A stretch of 64,000 nucleotides of DNA from Roseiarcus sp963737365 (GCA_963737365.1 CAVTSD010000002.1:1-64000); one strand, 5' to 3'; shown: positions 41,057 to 50,688, counted from the stretch's first letter. The notes: generated by a model from the sequence alone, not told the origin. Numbers and translations are program-made.

Positions 41057-42829
41057 ATGGCCAAGCAAATGACCGGCGCGGAGATGGTCGTCGAGGCGCT
41101 GAAGGATCAGGGCGTCGAGATGGTCTTCGGCTATCCGGGCGGCGCAGTACTCCCGATCTACGACGCCATTTTCCATCAAAATCAGCTTCGCCACATCCTA
41201 GTGCGCCACGAGCAGGGGGCCGCCCACGCCGCCGAGGGCTATGCGCGCTCGACCGGCAAGGTCGGCGTCCTGCTTGTCACCTCCGGCCCGGGCGCCACCA
41301 ACGCGATCACCGGCCTGACCGATGCGCTCTGCAATTCGATCCCCCTTGTCTGCATCACCGGCCAGGTGCCGACCCACCTGATTGGCTCCGACGCCTTTCA
41401 GGAATGCGATACGACCGGCATCACACGCAGTTGCACCAAGCACAATTATCTCGTGCGCCGGGTCGAAGATCTGCCCCGCATCCTGCACGAGGCCTTCTAT
41501 ATTGCTTCGCATGGCCGACCGGGACCGGTGGTCGTTGACATTCCGAAGGACATTCAGTTCGCCAGCGGCGCCTACACGTTCCAGAAAAACGTCCAGCACA
41601 AGACCTATCAGCCCCAGCTCAAAGGCGACCTTGAGCGTGTCCGGCACGCGGTCGAGATGATGGCGGCGGCGAAGAAGCCGGTTTTCTACACCGGCGGAGG
41701 CGTGATCAATTCCGGCCCCCACGCTTCGACACTGTTGCGCGAGCTCGTGCGCGCCACCGGGTTTCCAATCACGTCGACGCTGATGGGGCTCGGCGCTTAT
41801 CCGGCGTCAGACCGGCAATGGCTGGGGATGCTCGGCATGCACGGGTCGTTCGAGGCCAACAACGCGATGCATGATTGCGACCTGATGATCTGCGTCGGCG
41901 CGCGCTTCGACGATCGCATCACTGGCCGCCTCGACGCTTTTTCGCCGAAGTCGAGGAAGATACACATCGACATCGATCCGTCCTCGATCAACAAGAACGT
42001 CAAAGTCGATCTTGGGATCGTCGGCGACTGCGCGCATGTGCTGGAAGATATGGTCCGGTTGTGGCGCGCGGGCCCCCACCGAGCGGAGGCTCCTGCGCTT
42101 GCCAAATGGTGGAGCGCCATTGACGGCTGGCGGGCCCGCAACTCGTTCGGCTTCCGCAATTCGGAGAAGATCATCAAGCCGCAGCATGCGGTGAAGAGGC
42201 TTTATGAGCTGACCAAGGACCGCGACGTCTACATCACCACCGAGGTCGGCCAGCACCAGATGTGGGCCGCGCAGCATTTCGCCTTTGAAGAGCCGAATCG
42301 GTGGATGACCTCGGGCGGTCTCGGGACCATGGGCTATGGGCTGCCGGCTGCAATCGGGGCCCAGCTCGCGCATCCGAAGTCGCTGGTTGTCGACATCGCC
42401 GGCGAGGCCTCGATCCTCATGAACATGCAGGAAATGTCGACGGCCATTCAGTACCGCCTGCCGGTCAAGATCTTCATTCTGAACAATCAGTATATGGGCA
42501 TGGTGCGCCAATGGCAGGAGCTGCTGCACGGCGGCCGCTATTCGGAGAGCTATACGGAATCGCTGCCGGACTTCGTCAAGCTGGCCGAGGCCTATGGCGG
42601 GCACGGCATCCGCTGCGCCGATCCAGCGAAACTCGATGCGGCGATCATGGAGATGATCGAAACGCCTGGGCCTGTCATTTTTGATTGCCTGGTCGATCAA
42701 AAGGAGAACTGCTTCCCCATGATCCCGTCGGGCAAGGCGCATAATGAAATGATCCTGGCGGAGCTTGAGGACGACGCGGGCGTCGAGCTCGAAAACATCA
42801 TCGACGAGAAGGGCAAGATGCTGGTCTGA
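41057..42829 (+). CDS. ilvB: Acetolactate synthase large (catalytic) subunit
   Basis: 590 residues from ATG 41057. GYPGGAVLPIYDAIFHQNQL and RHEQGAAHAAEGYARSTGKV supply the ThDP-activating Glu; SGPGATNAITGLTDALCNSI follows; GEASILMNMQEMSTAIQYRL and LNNQYMGMVRQWQELLHGGR hold the ThDP-Mg motif (GE-A, with N-N). The enzyme joins pyruvate units to acetolactate, or pyruvate and 2-ketobutyrate to acetohydroxybutyrate, the first common step of Val, Leu and Ile synthesis. Its regulatory subunit IlvN is two genes downstream, with a threonine dehydratase between. Expression is likely controlled by the leader attenuator. Confidence 0.96.
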   Translation: MAKQMTGAEMVVEALKDQGVEMVFGYPGGAVLPIYDAIFHQNQLRHILVRHEQGAAHAAEGYARSTGKVGVLLVTSGPGATNAITGLTDALCNSIPLVCITGQVPTHLIGSDAFQECDTTGITRSCTKHNYLVRRVEDLPRILHEAFYIASHGRPGPVVVDIPKDIQFASGAYTFQKNVQHKTYQPQLKGDLERVRHAVEMMAAAKKPVFYTGGGVINSGPHASTLLRELVRATGFPITSTLMGLGAYPASDRQWLGMLGMHGSFEANNAMHDCDLMICVGARFDDRITGRLDAFSPKSRKIHIDIDPSSINKNVKVDLGIVGDCAHVLEDMVRLWRAGPHRAEAPALAKWWSAIDGWRARNSFGFRNSEKIIKPQHAVKRLYELTKDRDVYITTEVGQHQMWAAQHFAFEEPNRWMTSGGLGTMGYGLPAAIGAQLAHPKSLVVDIAGEASILMNMQEMSTAIQYRLPVKIFILNNQYMGMVRQWQELLHGGRYSESYTESLPDFVKLAEAYGGHGIRCADPAKLDAAIMEMIETPGPVIFDCLVDQKENCFPMIPSGKAHNEMILAELEDDAGVELENIIDEKGKMLV

Positions 42830-42868
42830 GTCACTCTGGGGGCAGAGGTCTCGGCGAGGAGCTTCGCG

Positions 42869-43843
42869 ATGTTCAGCTTGAAAGAGATCAATCGAGCGCA
42901 TGCGGTCGTGCTTGACGTCTTGCGCCCGACGCCGGCCCTGAACTGGCCATTGCTCGACAAGCGGCTCGGCGCCGAGGTGGTGGTCAAGCACGAAAACCAT
43001 CTGCCGACCGGCGCTTTCAAGGTGCGCGGCGGCCTGACCTACGTCGACGCCCTAATCAAGCGCGAGCCAGGGATTCGTGGGCTCATTTCGGCAACTCGGG
43101 GCAATCACGGCCAGAGCCTCGCGTTCGCAAGTAAGCGCGCGGGCGTCCAGGTGACGATCCTTGTCCCCCAAGGCAACTCGACCGAGAAAAACGCCGCCAT
43201 GCGCGCGCTCGGCGCCGATTTGGTCGAGTTCGGGCGAGACTTCCAGGTCGCGCGAGAAGAGGCGATGCGGCTCGCGAACTTGCGTGGTCTGCACCCAGTT
43301 CCTTCGTTCCACCGCGATTTGGCGCTTGGCGTCTCGACTTACGCGCTCGAGCTCCTGAGCGAGCAGGCCGACATCGATGTGCTTTACGTTCCGATTGGCC
43401 AGGGCTCGGGAATTTGTGGTTGCATCGCCGCGCGAGACGCTCTCGGTCTCAGGACAGAAATTGTCGGCGTGCAATCGACGGAAGCGCCGGCCTACTCGCT
43501 GTCGTTTGCAGCCAATCGCGTTGTTCCCACGAACGCCGCCGACACGCTTGCCGACGGCATGGCGACCCGTGTCCCCGACCCTGAGGCGCTTGCGGTCATC
43601 CTAAAAGGCGCATCTCGGATCACACTCGTTAGCGATGACGAGGTCGCCGAGGCGGTGCGCGCCTATTGGACCGATACACATAATTTGGCCGAGGGGGCGG
43701 GCGCAGCGCCGCTCGCAGCGGCCGTGAAAGAGCGATCGCGGCTTAGCGGACGCAAAGTCGGGCTCGTCCTCTCGGGCGGCAACATCGACTTCGATCTTTT
43801 CCAGCGATGGGTCGTGGCTGCGCCAAGCGCGGTCGCCGCATGA
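42869..43843 (+). CDS. Threonine dehydratase (catalytic domain only)
   Basis: 324 residues, a PLP fold type II enzyme: KHENHLPTGAFKVRGGLTYV holds the Schiff-base Lys, SATRGNHGQSLAFASKRAG the phosphate-side Asn, and VPIGQGSGICGCIAARDALG the Gly-rich phosphate loop, ending GLVLSGGNIDFDLF. There is no C-terminal ACT domain, so the Ile feedback of full-length IlvA is absent; size fits TdcB-like or catabolic forms. Sitting between ilvB and ilvN, 39 bases after ilvB, it probably supplies 2-ketobutyrate for isoleucine. Serine dehydratase activity is an alternative. Confidence 0.9.
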   Translation: MFSLKEINRAHAVVLDVLRPTPALNWPLLDKRLGAEVVVKHENHLPTGAFKVRGGLTYVDALIKREPGIRGLISATRGNHGQSLAFASKRAGVQVTILVPQGNSTEKNAAMRALGADLVEFGRDFQVAREEAMRLANLRGLHPVPSFHRDLALGVSTYALELLSEQADIDVLYVPIGQGSGICGCIAARDALGLRTEIVGVQSTEAPAYSLSFAANRVVPTNAADTLADGMATRVPDPEALAVILKGASRITLVSDDEVAEAVRAYWTDTHNLAEGAGAAPLAAAVKERSRLSGRKVGLVLSGGNIDFDLFQRWVVAAPSAVAA

Positions 43844-43889
43844 CGGAAAAGACGTTCCGCAGTCTTCAACGGGCCCGAATAAGGACTTG

Positions 43890-44453
43890 ATGCGTATGAG
43901 CAAGACCTCGATCCTCCAACAGCTCTCGCCCTATTCGACCGCGACGGCTAAATCGGACATTGAAACCCACACGCTATCGGTGTTGGTCGACAACGAGCCG
44001 GGCGTGCTCGCGCGTGTTGTCGGCATGTTTTCCGGTCGCGGCTACAACATCGAGAGCCTGACGGTCGCTGAGGTTGCGCACGAGGCGCATCTTTCGCGCA
44101 TCACCATCGTGACCTCGGGCACGCCGGAGATCATTGAGCAGATCCGTCACCAGCTCGAGCGGCTGGTCCCCGTCCATACGGTGAACGACCTGACGCTGTC
44201 CGTCCGTGCGATCGAGCGCGAACTGGCGATGATCAAGGTCAAGGGCAGGGGCGAAAATCGGGTCGAGGCGATGCGGCTTGCTGACGCCTTCCGCGCCAAG
44301 GTTATTGACGCGACCACCGAGAGCTTCATTTTCGAACTGACTGGCGCGCCGCGCAAGGTCGATGATTTCGTCGAGCTTATGCGCCCGATCGGGCTGGTCG
44401 AGGTCTCGCGCACCGGTGTCGCCGCAATCTCCCGCGGGCCGGAGCCGATCTAG
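43890..44453 (+). CDS. ilvN: Acetolactate synthase small (regulatory) subunit
   Basis: 187 residues. The ACT domain opens THTLSVLVDNEPGVLARVVG, MFSGRGYNIESLTVAEVAHE, with the Gly/Asn positions that bind valine in other small subunits. The C-terminal ALS_ss_C domain reads RAIERELAMIKVKGRG, then EAMRLADAFRAKVIDATTES and RPIGLVEVSRTGVAAISRG. It activates IlvB and confers valine inhibition. AAGGA at 43881-43885 could serve ATG 43890 or ATG 43896. It ends the ilv cluster; the Rrf2 gene converges on it. Confidence 0.95.
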   Translation: MRMSKTSILQQLSPYSTATAKSDIETHTLSVLVDNEPGVLARVVGMFSGRGYNIESLTVAEVAHEAHLSRITIVTSGTPEIIEQIRHQLERLVPVHTVNDLTLSVRAIERELAMIKVKGRGENRVEAMRLADAFRAKVIDATTESFIFELTGAPRKVDDFVELMRPIGLVEVSRTGVAAISRGPEPI

Positions 44454-44486
44454 AACGGCGATCAGCGGTGGACCCGGTTTGCCCGC

Positions 44487-44936
44487 CTATATGTGGTACA
44501 TCAGCTCCCGGTCATCTGCGGATGAGCGCGCGCGCATTTCCGCGAGCGTGCATCGGTCAAGCACGTTGGCGATGGCGTTGCGCGCTTCGACCATGATCAG
44601 GCGGACCGAGCAGGATTTGAGATCGCCGCAATCGTCGCAAGGTCGAAATGCGGTGACCGAAGCGCAGGGGATAGGCGCTAAAGGGCCATCGAGCGCGCGC
44701 ACGATAGCGCCCACCTGGATCTCGTGGGCTGGGCGTGCGAGAGCATAGCCGCCGCCTTTGCCTTTCTTGGAGTAGACGAGGCCGGCGTGCCTGAGCTCGG
44801 TTAGGATGTGATCCAGAAATTTTTTCGAGATCGAATTGGTTTTGGCGATGTCTGCGACCTGAGCCAACGCATTCGGCGCTAGTCCTGCCAGATGGACCAT
44901 GGCCTTGAGGCCGTACTTCCCCTTTTTCGTAAGCAC
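44487..44936 (-). CDS. Rrf2-family transcriptional regulator
   Basis: 149 residues from the GTG at 44936 (typical LTKKGKYGLKAMVHLAGL start). The winged HTH reads AQVADIAKTNSISKKFLDHI, LTELRHAGLVYSKKGKGGGY. A cysteine group follows, PCASVTAFRPCDDCGDLKSC, like the Fe-S ligands of IscR, NsrR and RirA though with different spacing (an extra Cys). It may therefore sense an Fe-S cluster or act as a cysteine-based sensor. The frame is open upstream, with ATG at 44993 and GTG at 45041 as alternatives; both precede or overlap a possible -10 TATATA near 45030. It converges on ilvN. Confidence 0.85.
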   Translation of the reverse strand: MLTKKGKYGLKAMVHLAGLAPNALAQVADIAKTNSISKKFLDHILTELRHAGLVYSKKGKGGGYALARPAHEIQVGAIVRALDGPLAPIPCASVTAFRPCDDCGDLKSCSVRLIMVEARNAIANVLDRCTLAEMRARSSADDRELMYHI

Positions 44937-45041
44937 AATCTCATCCTGATTTCGCGAGCGCTGCTCGCTCGATGCGCGCAAAAAGCGCGTCATCAGATAA
45001 TCCGACAAATCGTTGACAAGCAGCCTATATAGGGCGCGCAC

Positions 45042-45323
45042 GGAAAACGCGAAAACGAACGCTCGATGCGTGAGGTCGCCGCCGAATCTGCTTGCGCTCT
45101 GGAACGCATGGAGAAGGCCGCGGCAAAGAGATCCGCAGCTGAACCGGCGCCCGCATTGACAGATCCAGTAGGCAAGACATACAGGACTTGCTCATCGGGG
45201 GGTTGACTCCTTACAAAACCTCGCGCGCGTTAACGATGTGCATTAACGAAACCTTACGAAGATCGCTCTAATTCGGTCGTCCGGTGTGAATTCAATTTTC
45301 GGATCGATTGGGACAGGGTGACG
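45042..45323. other. Intergenic region between Rrf2 regulator and GH25 lipoprotein
   Basis: About 280 bases with no gene I can support. The sequence CGTTAA-N9-TTAACG at 45228-45248 is a perfect six-base inverted repeat; it resembles a CtrA-type motif but the spacing is nine, not seven. The left part carries the minus-strand start region of the Rrf2 gene. Confidence 0.5.
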
Positions 45324-46244
45324 ATGCGGGACGGCAAGAATTTCCTTTCCCACTCGTTTTCGTTTGCAGCGCTGGCGCTTGCGGCCGTTTTGTCGGGCTG
45401 CGGGGGCGGCGTTGGTCCCGTTGACCTCGCCGACCTGCCTTCAGGCATGGTCAAGACGAGCTTTCCCAGGCCGCATGATTACCCGGTCCACGGGATCGAC
45501 GTCTCCAAGTTTCAGGGCGACATCGACTGGAATGCTGTCGCCAGCAGTGGGGTGAAGTTCGCCTGGATCAAAGCGACCGAGGGCGGCGATCGCGCCGATG
45601 AGCGGTTCCAGGCCAATTGGACCGGCGCGAAGACCGCTGGCGTTCCACACGGCGCCTACCACTTTGTCTATTGGTGCCGCCCCCCGATGGAGGAGATGGC
45701 TTTCTTCGAGCAGAATGCGCCCGTCGAGGACGATGCGCTGCCGCCAGTGCTTGACGTCGAGGCGACGCCGACGTCGAAAACCTGCCACCGCCATCTCACA
45801 CAGGAGGGCGCCACGGCCGACATGCGGGTGATGCTCGAGGAAATGGAGCGCCATTACGGCAAGCGGCCGATCATCTATACGACGGTGGACTTCTACGAGG
45901 CGATCCTGTCGGGCGGCGCGCTGTCCGACTATTCGATCTGGGTGCGGTCAACCAAATACCATCCTGCAGTCAAGTATGGATCGCGGGCTTGGGCGTTCTG
46001 GCAATATCAGTCTGACGGGCAGACGCCTGGGATCAATGGCAACGTCGATCGCGACGTCTTCTACGGCACGAAGGAGCAGTGGGACGACTTCCTCCGCGAG
46101 CAGCCGTCGGGCCCGCGGGCGCCGACCATACAGCAGGCCGTCGTCCAGCAATTGGCGGAGCCGAACGTTCCGCCGTCGCCGCCTCCGGCTGAGAAGCAGG
46201 CCGCCGTGCAGCCGGACGCGGGGGCGCCTGACCAAGCGCAGTAG
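45324..46244 (+). CDS. GH25 lysozyme-family lipoprotein
   Basis: 306 residues. The N-terminus FSFAALALAAVLSGCGGG is a lipoprotein signal (lipobox LSGC). The catalytic domain: VHGIDVSKFQGDIDWNAVAS, FAWIKATEGGDRADERFQAN, PHGAYHFVYWCRPP, and PPVLDVEATPTS with the DxE acid pair; the end ALSDYSIWVRSTKYHPAVKY, WAFWQYQSDGQTPG completes the barrel. Such enzymes cut the beta-1,4 bond of peptidoglycan. The last about 45 residues are Pro/Gln/Ala-rich. The start at 45324 follows the GTG at 45318 and has GGGACAGGG upstream. Confidence 0.9.
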   Translation: MRDGKNFLSHSFSFAALALAAVLSGCGGGVGPVDLADLPSGMVKTSFPRPHDYPVHGIDVSKFQGDIDWNAVASSGVKFAWIKATEGGDRADERFQANWTGAKTAGVPHGAYHFVYWCRPPMEEMAFFEQNAPVEDDALPPVLDVEATPTSKTCHRHLTQEGATADMRVMLEEMERHYGKRPIIYTTVDFYEAILSGGALSDYSIWVRSTKYHPAVKYGSRAWAFWQYQSDGQTPGINGNVDRDVFYGTKEQWDDFLREQPSGPRAPTIQQAVVQQLAEPNVPPSPPPAEKQAAVQPDAGAPDQAQ

Positions 46245-46334
46245 CGGACGGGGCTTCCCTGACGCCTTGCGCGCACTTGTTCCGAACCGTGCAATGCGTC
46301 ATCAGTCCTAGCCTCAGAAACGACGGGAACCGCA

Positions 46335-48659
46335 ATGCCCCTGGAAGGCGAGGCCGATCTCAAGGCGGACGCCTTGATGTTTCACAGTACCCCCCGTCCG
46401 GGGAAACTGGAGATCGTCGCCACCAAACCGCTCGCCAATCAGCGCGACCTTGCGCTTGCTTACTCGCCTGGTGTCGCCTTTCCTTGCCTGGCGATCGCGG
46501 CCGATCCCCACAGCGCGGCGATCTACACCGGCCGGCAGAATCTGGTTGCGGTTCTCAGCAACGGCACCGCAGTGCTCGGGTTAGGCGCGATTGGCCCGCT
46601 CGCCGCCAAGCCGGTGATGGAAGGCAAAGCGGTTCTGTTCAAGAAATTCGCCGGCATCGATGTCTTCGACATTGAGGTAGCGGAACTGAACGTCGACAAG
46701 CTGGTCGACGTCATCGTTGCGCTCGAGCCGACCTTTGGCGGAATCAACCTCGAGGACATCAAGGGCCCTGAATGTTTTGAGGTCGAGGAGAAGGCGAAGG
46801 CCCGTATGGGCATCCCCGTCTTCCACGATGATCAGCACGGAACGGCGATCATTGTTTCCGCCGCGATTGTCAACGCGCTTGAGCTCACCGGCAAGCGGAT
46901 CGGCGAGGTCAAGATTGTCTGCTCTGGCGCCGGCGCAGCGGCGCTCGCTTCTCTCAATCTTCTCGTCTCCCTCGGCGCCAACCGAGACAACATCATCGTC
47001 TGCGACATCGAGGGGGTCGTCTACAAGGGCCGCAATACGCTGATGGATCGCTGGAAGGAGGTCTATGCTCGCGACACCAGCGCGCGCACGCTCGCCGACG
47101 CTATTCCCGGCGCCGACATTTTCCTTGGCCTTTCGGCCGGCGGGGTGCTGAAGCCTGAAATGCTCAAGCAGATGGCGAACGACCCGCTGGTGATGGCGCT
47201 CGCCAATCCGAACCCGGAAATCATGCCGGAACTCGCGCTTGAAACACGGCCGGACGCGATGATCTGCACCGGCCGCTCCGATTATCCAAATCAGGTCAAC
47301 AACGTCCTTTGCTTTCCCTACATTTTTCGAGGCGCCCTAGATGTCGTCGCGAGCGAAATCAACGAAACGATGAAGAAGGCGGCGGTCGCCGCCATCGCGG
47401 CGCTGGCGCGCGAGACGCCCTCGGAGGTCGCGGCGCAAGCGTATGGCGGCCAGTCCGTTCTGTTCGGGAAGACTTCGCTAATCCCAAGCCCGTTTGATCC
47501 GCGGCTCATGCTCCGCATTGCGCCCGCGGTTGCGCGCGCGGCGATGGAGAGCGGCGTTGCGCGAAGACCGATCGCCGATTTCGACGCGTACGGCGATCAG
47601 CTCAACCGCTTCGTCTTCCGTTCCGGCTTCATCATGAAGCCGCTCTTCGCCAAGGCGCGGGCGGCCATGAAGACCGTCATTTACTCCGAAGGGGAAGACG
47701 AACGCGTACTGCGGGCGACCCAGGTGGTGCTGGAGGAAAAGCTCGCGAGGCCGATCCTGATCGGGCGCCCGGAAGTGATCCGGGACCGCATCAAGCGCTT
47801 CGGCCTGACGATCCGTCCAGGCGCCGATTTCGAGATCATCGATCCAGGCGATGATCCGCGCTACCGCGACTATGTCGCAACCTATCTCGAGGCAGCGGAG
47901 CGGAAAGGCGTGACACCCGACGTGGCGCGCATCGTGGTGCGCTCTTCGCCCAGCGTTATCGGCGCGCTCGCGCTAAGACGCGGGGAAGCAGATGCGTTGA
48001 TCTGCGGACTTGAAGGACGTTTCACATCGCGCCTCGACCATATTCGCGACATCGTTGGCCTCGCGCCGGGCGTGAAGGATTTCTCGGCGCTGTCGTTGGT
48101 CGTCGCTTCCACCGGCGTCTACTTCCTGGCTGATACTCATGTTCGTTACGATCCGAGCGCGGAAGAGATCGCCGAGACGGCCGTCGCCTGCGCCGTGCAT
48201 GTGCGCCGCTTCGGTCTTGAACCTAAAATCGCGCTGATCTCGCATTCCGACTTCGGCTCGGCTGACACGCCCTCGGCGCTCAAGATGCGCGAGGCTCTCC
48301 GCCTCTTGCGGGAGCGCGCGCCGGATCTCGATGTCGATGGTGAAATGCAGGCTGACACGGCGCTGTCTCTGGTTGCGCGCAAGCGGGTGATCACGAACTC
48401 ACGGCTCGAAGGCGAGGCCAACGTGCTGATCTTTCCGAACCTCGACGCTGGAAGCACGGCCCTGCAGCTCACTCGCGTCATCGCCGACGCGCTGCCAATC
48501 GGGCCAATCCTCATTGGCCCGGCCAAGCCCGCGCATGTGCTGACGCCCTCGGTGACCGCGCGCGGCATCGTCAACATGACGGCGATCGCGGCCGCCGAAG
48601 CCGCGAGCGAGCCGGCCACGTTTGCTCACGCTCCCGATCTGGCTGGGCGTGAATTGTGA
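46335..48659 (+). CDS. maeB: NADP-dependent malic enzyme with phosphotransacetylase-like C-terminus
   Basis: 774 residues, matching long MaeB. N-terminal malic enzyme half: LANQRDLALAYSPGVAFPCL, then FGGINLEDIKGPECFEVEEK (metal ligands) and FHDDQHGTAIIVSAAIVNAL, then an NAD(P) fold VKIVCSGAGAAALASLNLLV. The C-terminal about 330 residues (MKTVIYSEGEDERVLRATQV, IRDRIKRFGLTI, EGEANVLIFPNLDAG) are the phosphotransacetylase-like domain, regulatory rather than catalytic in known MaeB. It converts malate to pyruvate, CO2 and NADPH. Confidence 0.95.
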   Translation: MPLEGEADLKADALMFHSTPRPGKLEIVATKPLANQRDLALAYSPGVAFPCLAIAADPHSAAIYTGRQNLVAVLSNGTAVLGLGAIGPLAAKPVMEGKAVLFKKFAGIDVFDIEVAELNVDKLVDVIVALEPTFGGINLEDIKGPECFEVEEKAKARMGIPVFHDDQHGTAIIVSAAIVNALELTGKRIGEVKIVCSGAGAAALASLNLLVSLGANRDNIIVCDIEGVVYKGRNTLMDRWKEVYARDTSARTLADAIPGADIFLGLSAGGVLKPEMLKQMANDPLVMALANPNPEIMPELALETRPDAMICTGRSDYPNQVNNVLCFPYIFRGALDVVASEINETMKKAAVAAIAALARETPSEVAAQAYGGQSVLFGKTSLIPSPFDPRLMLRIAPAVARAAMESGVARRPIADFDAYGDQLNRFVFRSGFIMKPLFAKARAAMKTVIYSEGEDERVLRATQVVLEEKLARPILIGRPEVIRDRIKRFGLTIRPGADFEIIDPGDDPRYRDYVATYLEAAERKGVTPDVARIVVRSSPSVIGALALRRGEADALICGLEGRFTSRLDHIRDIVGLAPGVKDFSALSLVVASTGVYFLADTHVRYDPSAEEIAETAVACAVHVRRFGLEPKIALISHSDFGSADTPSALKMREALRLLRERAPDLDVDGEMQADTALSLVARKRVITNSRLEGEANVLIFPNLDAGSTALQLTRVIADALPIGPILIGPAKPAHVLTPSVTARGIVNMTAIAAAEAASEPATFAHAPDLAGREL

Positions 48660-49170
48660 TTTGACAGCCGCGGCCTTGCGGCAGAATATCTTTACGTCGT
48701 CATGAACAGGCAATGAGAGACGCCGCAGCCGCCGCCGGATCCCCTAGAAGCGGCAGAAAGTCGGGGTAGCCATGACTCCGCCGGACCGAGAATAGGGACC
48801 CTGGACGGACAGGGTCACCGCTCCACATGCCAGAGCGGACGGGCGTCTTAAACATCGTTGATGAACACCCGCGGCGCCGAGACGCAAAGCCAAAGCGTTT
48901 CGCGTCCGATTTATCTTCTGCACGATCCTAGAAGTTTCGCCGAGCGGGAAGACTTTCGATCCGCGGCCTCCCAAGGGCTGGTTGGTCTCGGGCCGGAGTC
49001 CAGGCTATTGAGGTGGTTTCAGAACAGGGCGCACTGTTTTCTACTTAGAAGTCTATGACTAACGAATCCATTTTGAGCGATTCCAACGGCTTGCGGAGCC
49101 ATTTGCGAGTCGCGCCCTGGCTTTTTGGCGCCGAAGCTTGGATCGCCCCGGCCTCCGCCGCTTTCTGTGC
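48660..49170. other. 511-base region without a supportable gene
   Basis: Short frames such as 48858-49058 (+) and 48744-48974 (-) show no signal peptide, domain or Shine-Dalgarno support, and composition is mixed. No tRNA-like fold, terminator with T run or repeat stands out. It separates the maeB end from the coiled-coil gene end. Confidence 0.5.
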
Positions 49171-50688
49171 TTACCCGCGCAGGCGGGTGATCTTGTCGCG
49201 CGAGCCGTCATTCGTGACGTTTGGCGGATCCTTCGGCGCCGCGCCCGCGGCGCCGTCACTCTCGTGACGCCGAGAACCGCGTTCCTGTCGCGCGGCCTGC
49301 AACGCGCCTTCGGCGAATGACCGCGCCGCTTGCTCGGCCTCGAGCTGTTCCTTGAGCTTGGCAAGTCTCGCCTCTAGCTCCTCGCGCTCCGTCTCCATCG
49401 CCTTGCTGTGCTCGGCGCCGCGGGTCTCAATCGCAACGATTTTCTGTTCGGCGCGCTGCAAGGCGGCGCCCTTTGCCTCCAACGCCTTGGCCAGTTCGGC
49501 CGAGCGCTGATCAAGCGCCGCCCGGACGGCGTCGACCTCCGCGTGTGAAGCGCGCGCGGAGGCGAGATCCTTCTCAAGATCAGCCAGCGCCGCATCTCTG
49601 GATTTCGCTGCAAGGGCGCTCTCGACTGCCCGCTGCTCGAAACCTCGAATTTCCGCTTCGCGCTCACGTAAGCTCGCGCGTGCGTCCGCCAGAAGCTTCT
49701 CGGCTGCTTCCGAGCGCGAAGCCATCGCGCTCAGCTCTTCTCTCAGGTTCGATGAGGTCAGCCGGTGCGATTCAGCGGCGTCGAGGTGGGCCCCCTTGAG
49801 CTTGGCGTGGGCTGCCCTCTCCTGAGCCAGCGCCGCCTCAAGCTCTTCCACGCGCCGGGTCAGATCGTCGCGTCGCCCCTCGAGGTCGCTCACTTGCCGA
49901 TTGAGCTTCGAGGCGCTGGCTACAAACTCCTCGCTCCTTGCCCGCAGGGTCCGGTTCTCCTGCGCCATGAGCGCGTTCTGGTCCTGCAGAGCCGCGCGCT
50001 GCTGCTCGACCTCTTGCAGACGCTTCTCCTTAGCGCCGAACTCGGCCCGAATAGCCGGCAGTTGCTCGCTAACCGTATGAAGGCGCCGTTTGTTGTCCTC
50101 GAGCTCTCGCTCAGTCCGCTCCAGTTTAGCCTTCCGCTCGGTGAGCTCGGCGCGGGCTTCGCTGCCGGCGGCCTCTGCGGCGGCAAGCGCCTTCTCGACA
50201 TCCTTGAGTTGTTCGGACACCTCCTGGTGTCGAACGCCGAGCGCATTGCGATCGAGCGTCAGGACGGCGTGGTCGGCGCGCAGGCGATCGTGCGCTTCGC
50301 TTAACCCCTCGAACTTGCGCTCGGTCTCGAGGTGGGCGACTTTCGTTCGCTCGATCTCGATGAGCGTTTGATCAATTGGACCCAAAGCTTCGTAGAACTG
50401 AGAACGGATGGCCTCGATATTGCGGAACGAGAGCTCAATGGCGTCGAGGTGTGTGCGCAGACCTTCGCTGCGCCTGCCAATTGAATTGAAGGTGCGCGCA
50501 ACCTTCAGCGACTTCGCTTCCCCGTTTCGGCCGTGATCGGGGGACGCGAGGGCGCCCAAGCTGGTGATGACGGGGCTGGGATGGGAGGACGCGGCCTCTT
50601 CGCCTGGCTCGTAGCGAATGGCGAGGGCCCGCGAATTATTTGCCGGCGTCGGGTTGTTCTTGAACAGCTTTTCCCAACCCATAGCCAT
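49171..50688 (-). CDS. Long coiled-coil protein, possible cytoskeletal or envelope scaffold
   Basis: 505 residues with no signal peptide and no cysteine. After an unstructured about 65-residue head (FKNNPTPANNSRALAIRYEP), residues of about 75-470 form near-continuous heptads: IELSFRNIEAIRSQFYEALG, ERTERELEDNKRRLHTVSEQ, LRARSEEFVASASKLNRQVS, LKEQLEAEQAARSFAEGALQ. Prolines appear only twice within them (ALGPIDQ, EQLPAIRA). The tail is basic and Gly-rich. This resembles bacterial intermediate-filament-like proteins such as crescentin in architecture only; no specific homology is claimed. It reads opposite to maeB. Confidence 0.75.
   Translation of the reverse strand: MAMGWEKLFKNNPTPANNSRALAIRYEPGEEAASSHPSPVITSLGALASPDHGRNGEAKSLKVARTFNSIGRRSEGLRTHLDAIELSFRNIEAIRSQFYEALGPIDQTLIEIERTKVAHLETERKFEGLSEAHDRLRADHAVLTLDRNALGVRHQEVSEQLKDVEKALAAAEAAGSEARAELTERKAKLERTERELEDNKRRLHTVSEQLPAIRAEFGAKEKRLQEVEQQRAALQDQNALMAQENRTLRARSEEFVASASKLNRQVSDLEGRRDDLTRRVEELEAALAQERAAHAKLKGAHLDAAESHRLTSSNLREELSAMASRSEAAEKLLADARASLREREAEIRGFEQRAVESALAAKSRDAALADLEKDLASARASHAEVDAVRAALDQRSAELAKALEAKGAALQRAEQKIVAIETRGAEHSKAMETEREELEARLAKLKEQLEAEQAARSFAEGALQAARQERGSRRHESDGAAGAAPKDPPNVTNDGSRDKITRLRG

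Noticed and set aside
45012..45035. Plus-strand promoter TTGACA ... TATATA
   Set aside because: Spacing between the two hexamers is seven bases, far too short for sigma-70.
45228..45248. Possible CtrA binding site (TTAA-spacer-TTAAC)
   Set aside because: The spacer is nine bases, not seven. Only the inverted repeat itself is reported.
48858..49058. 66-codon frame after maeB
   Set aside because: No start signal, no family resemblance and poor coding composition.
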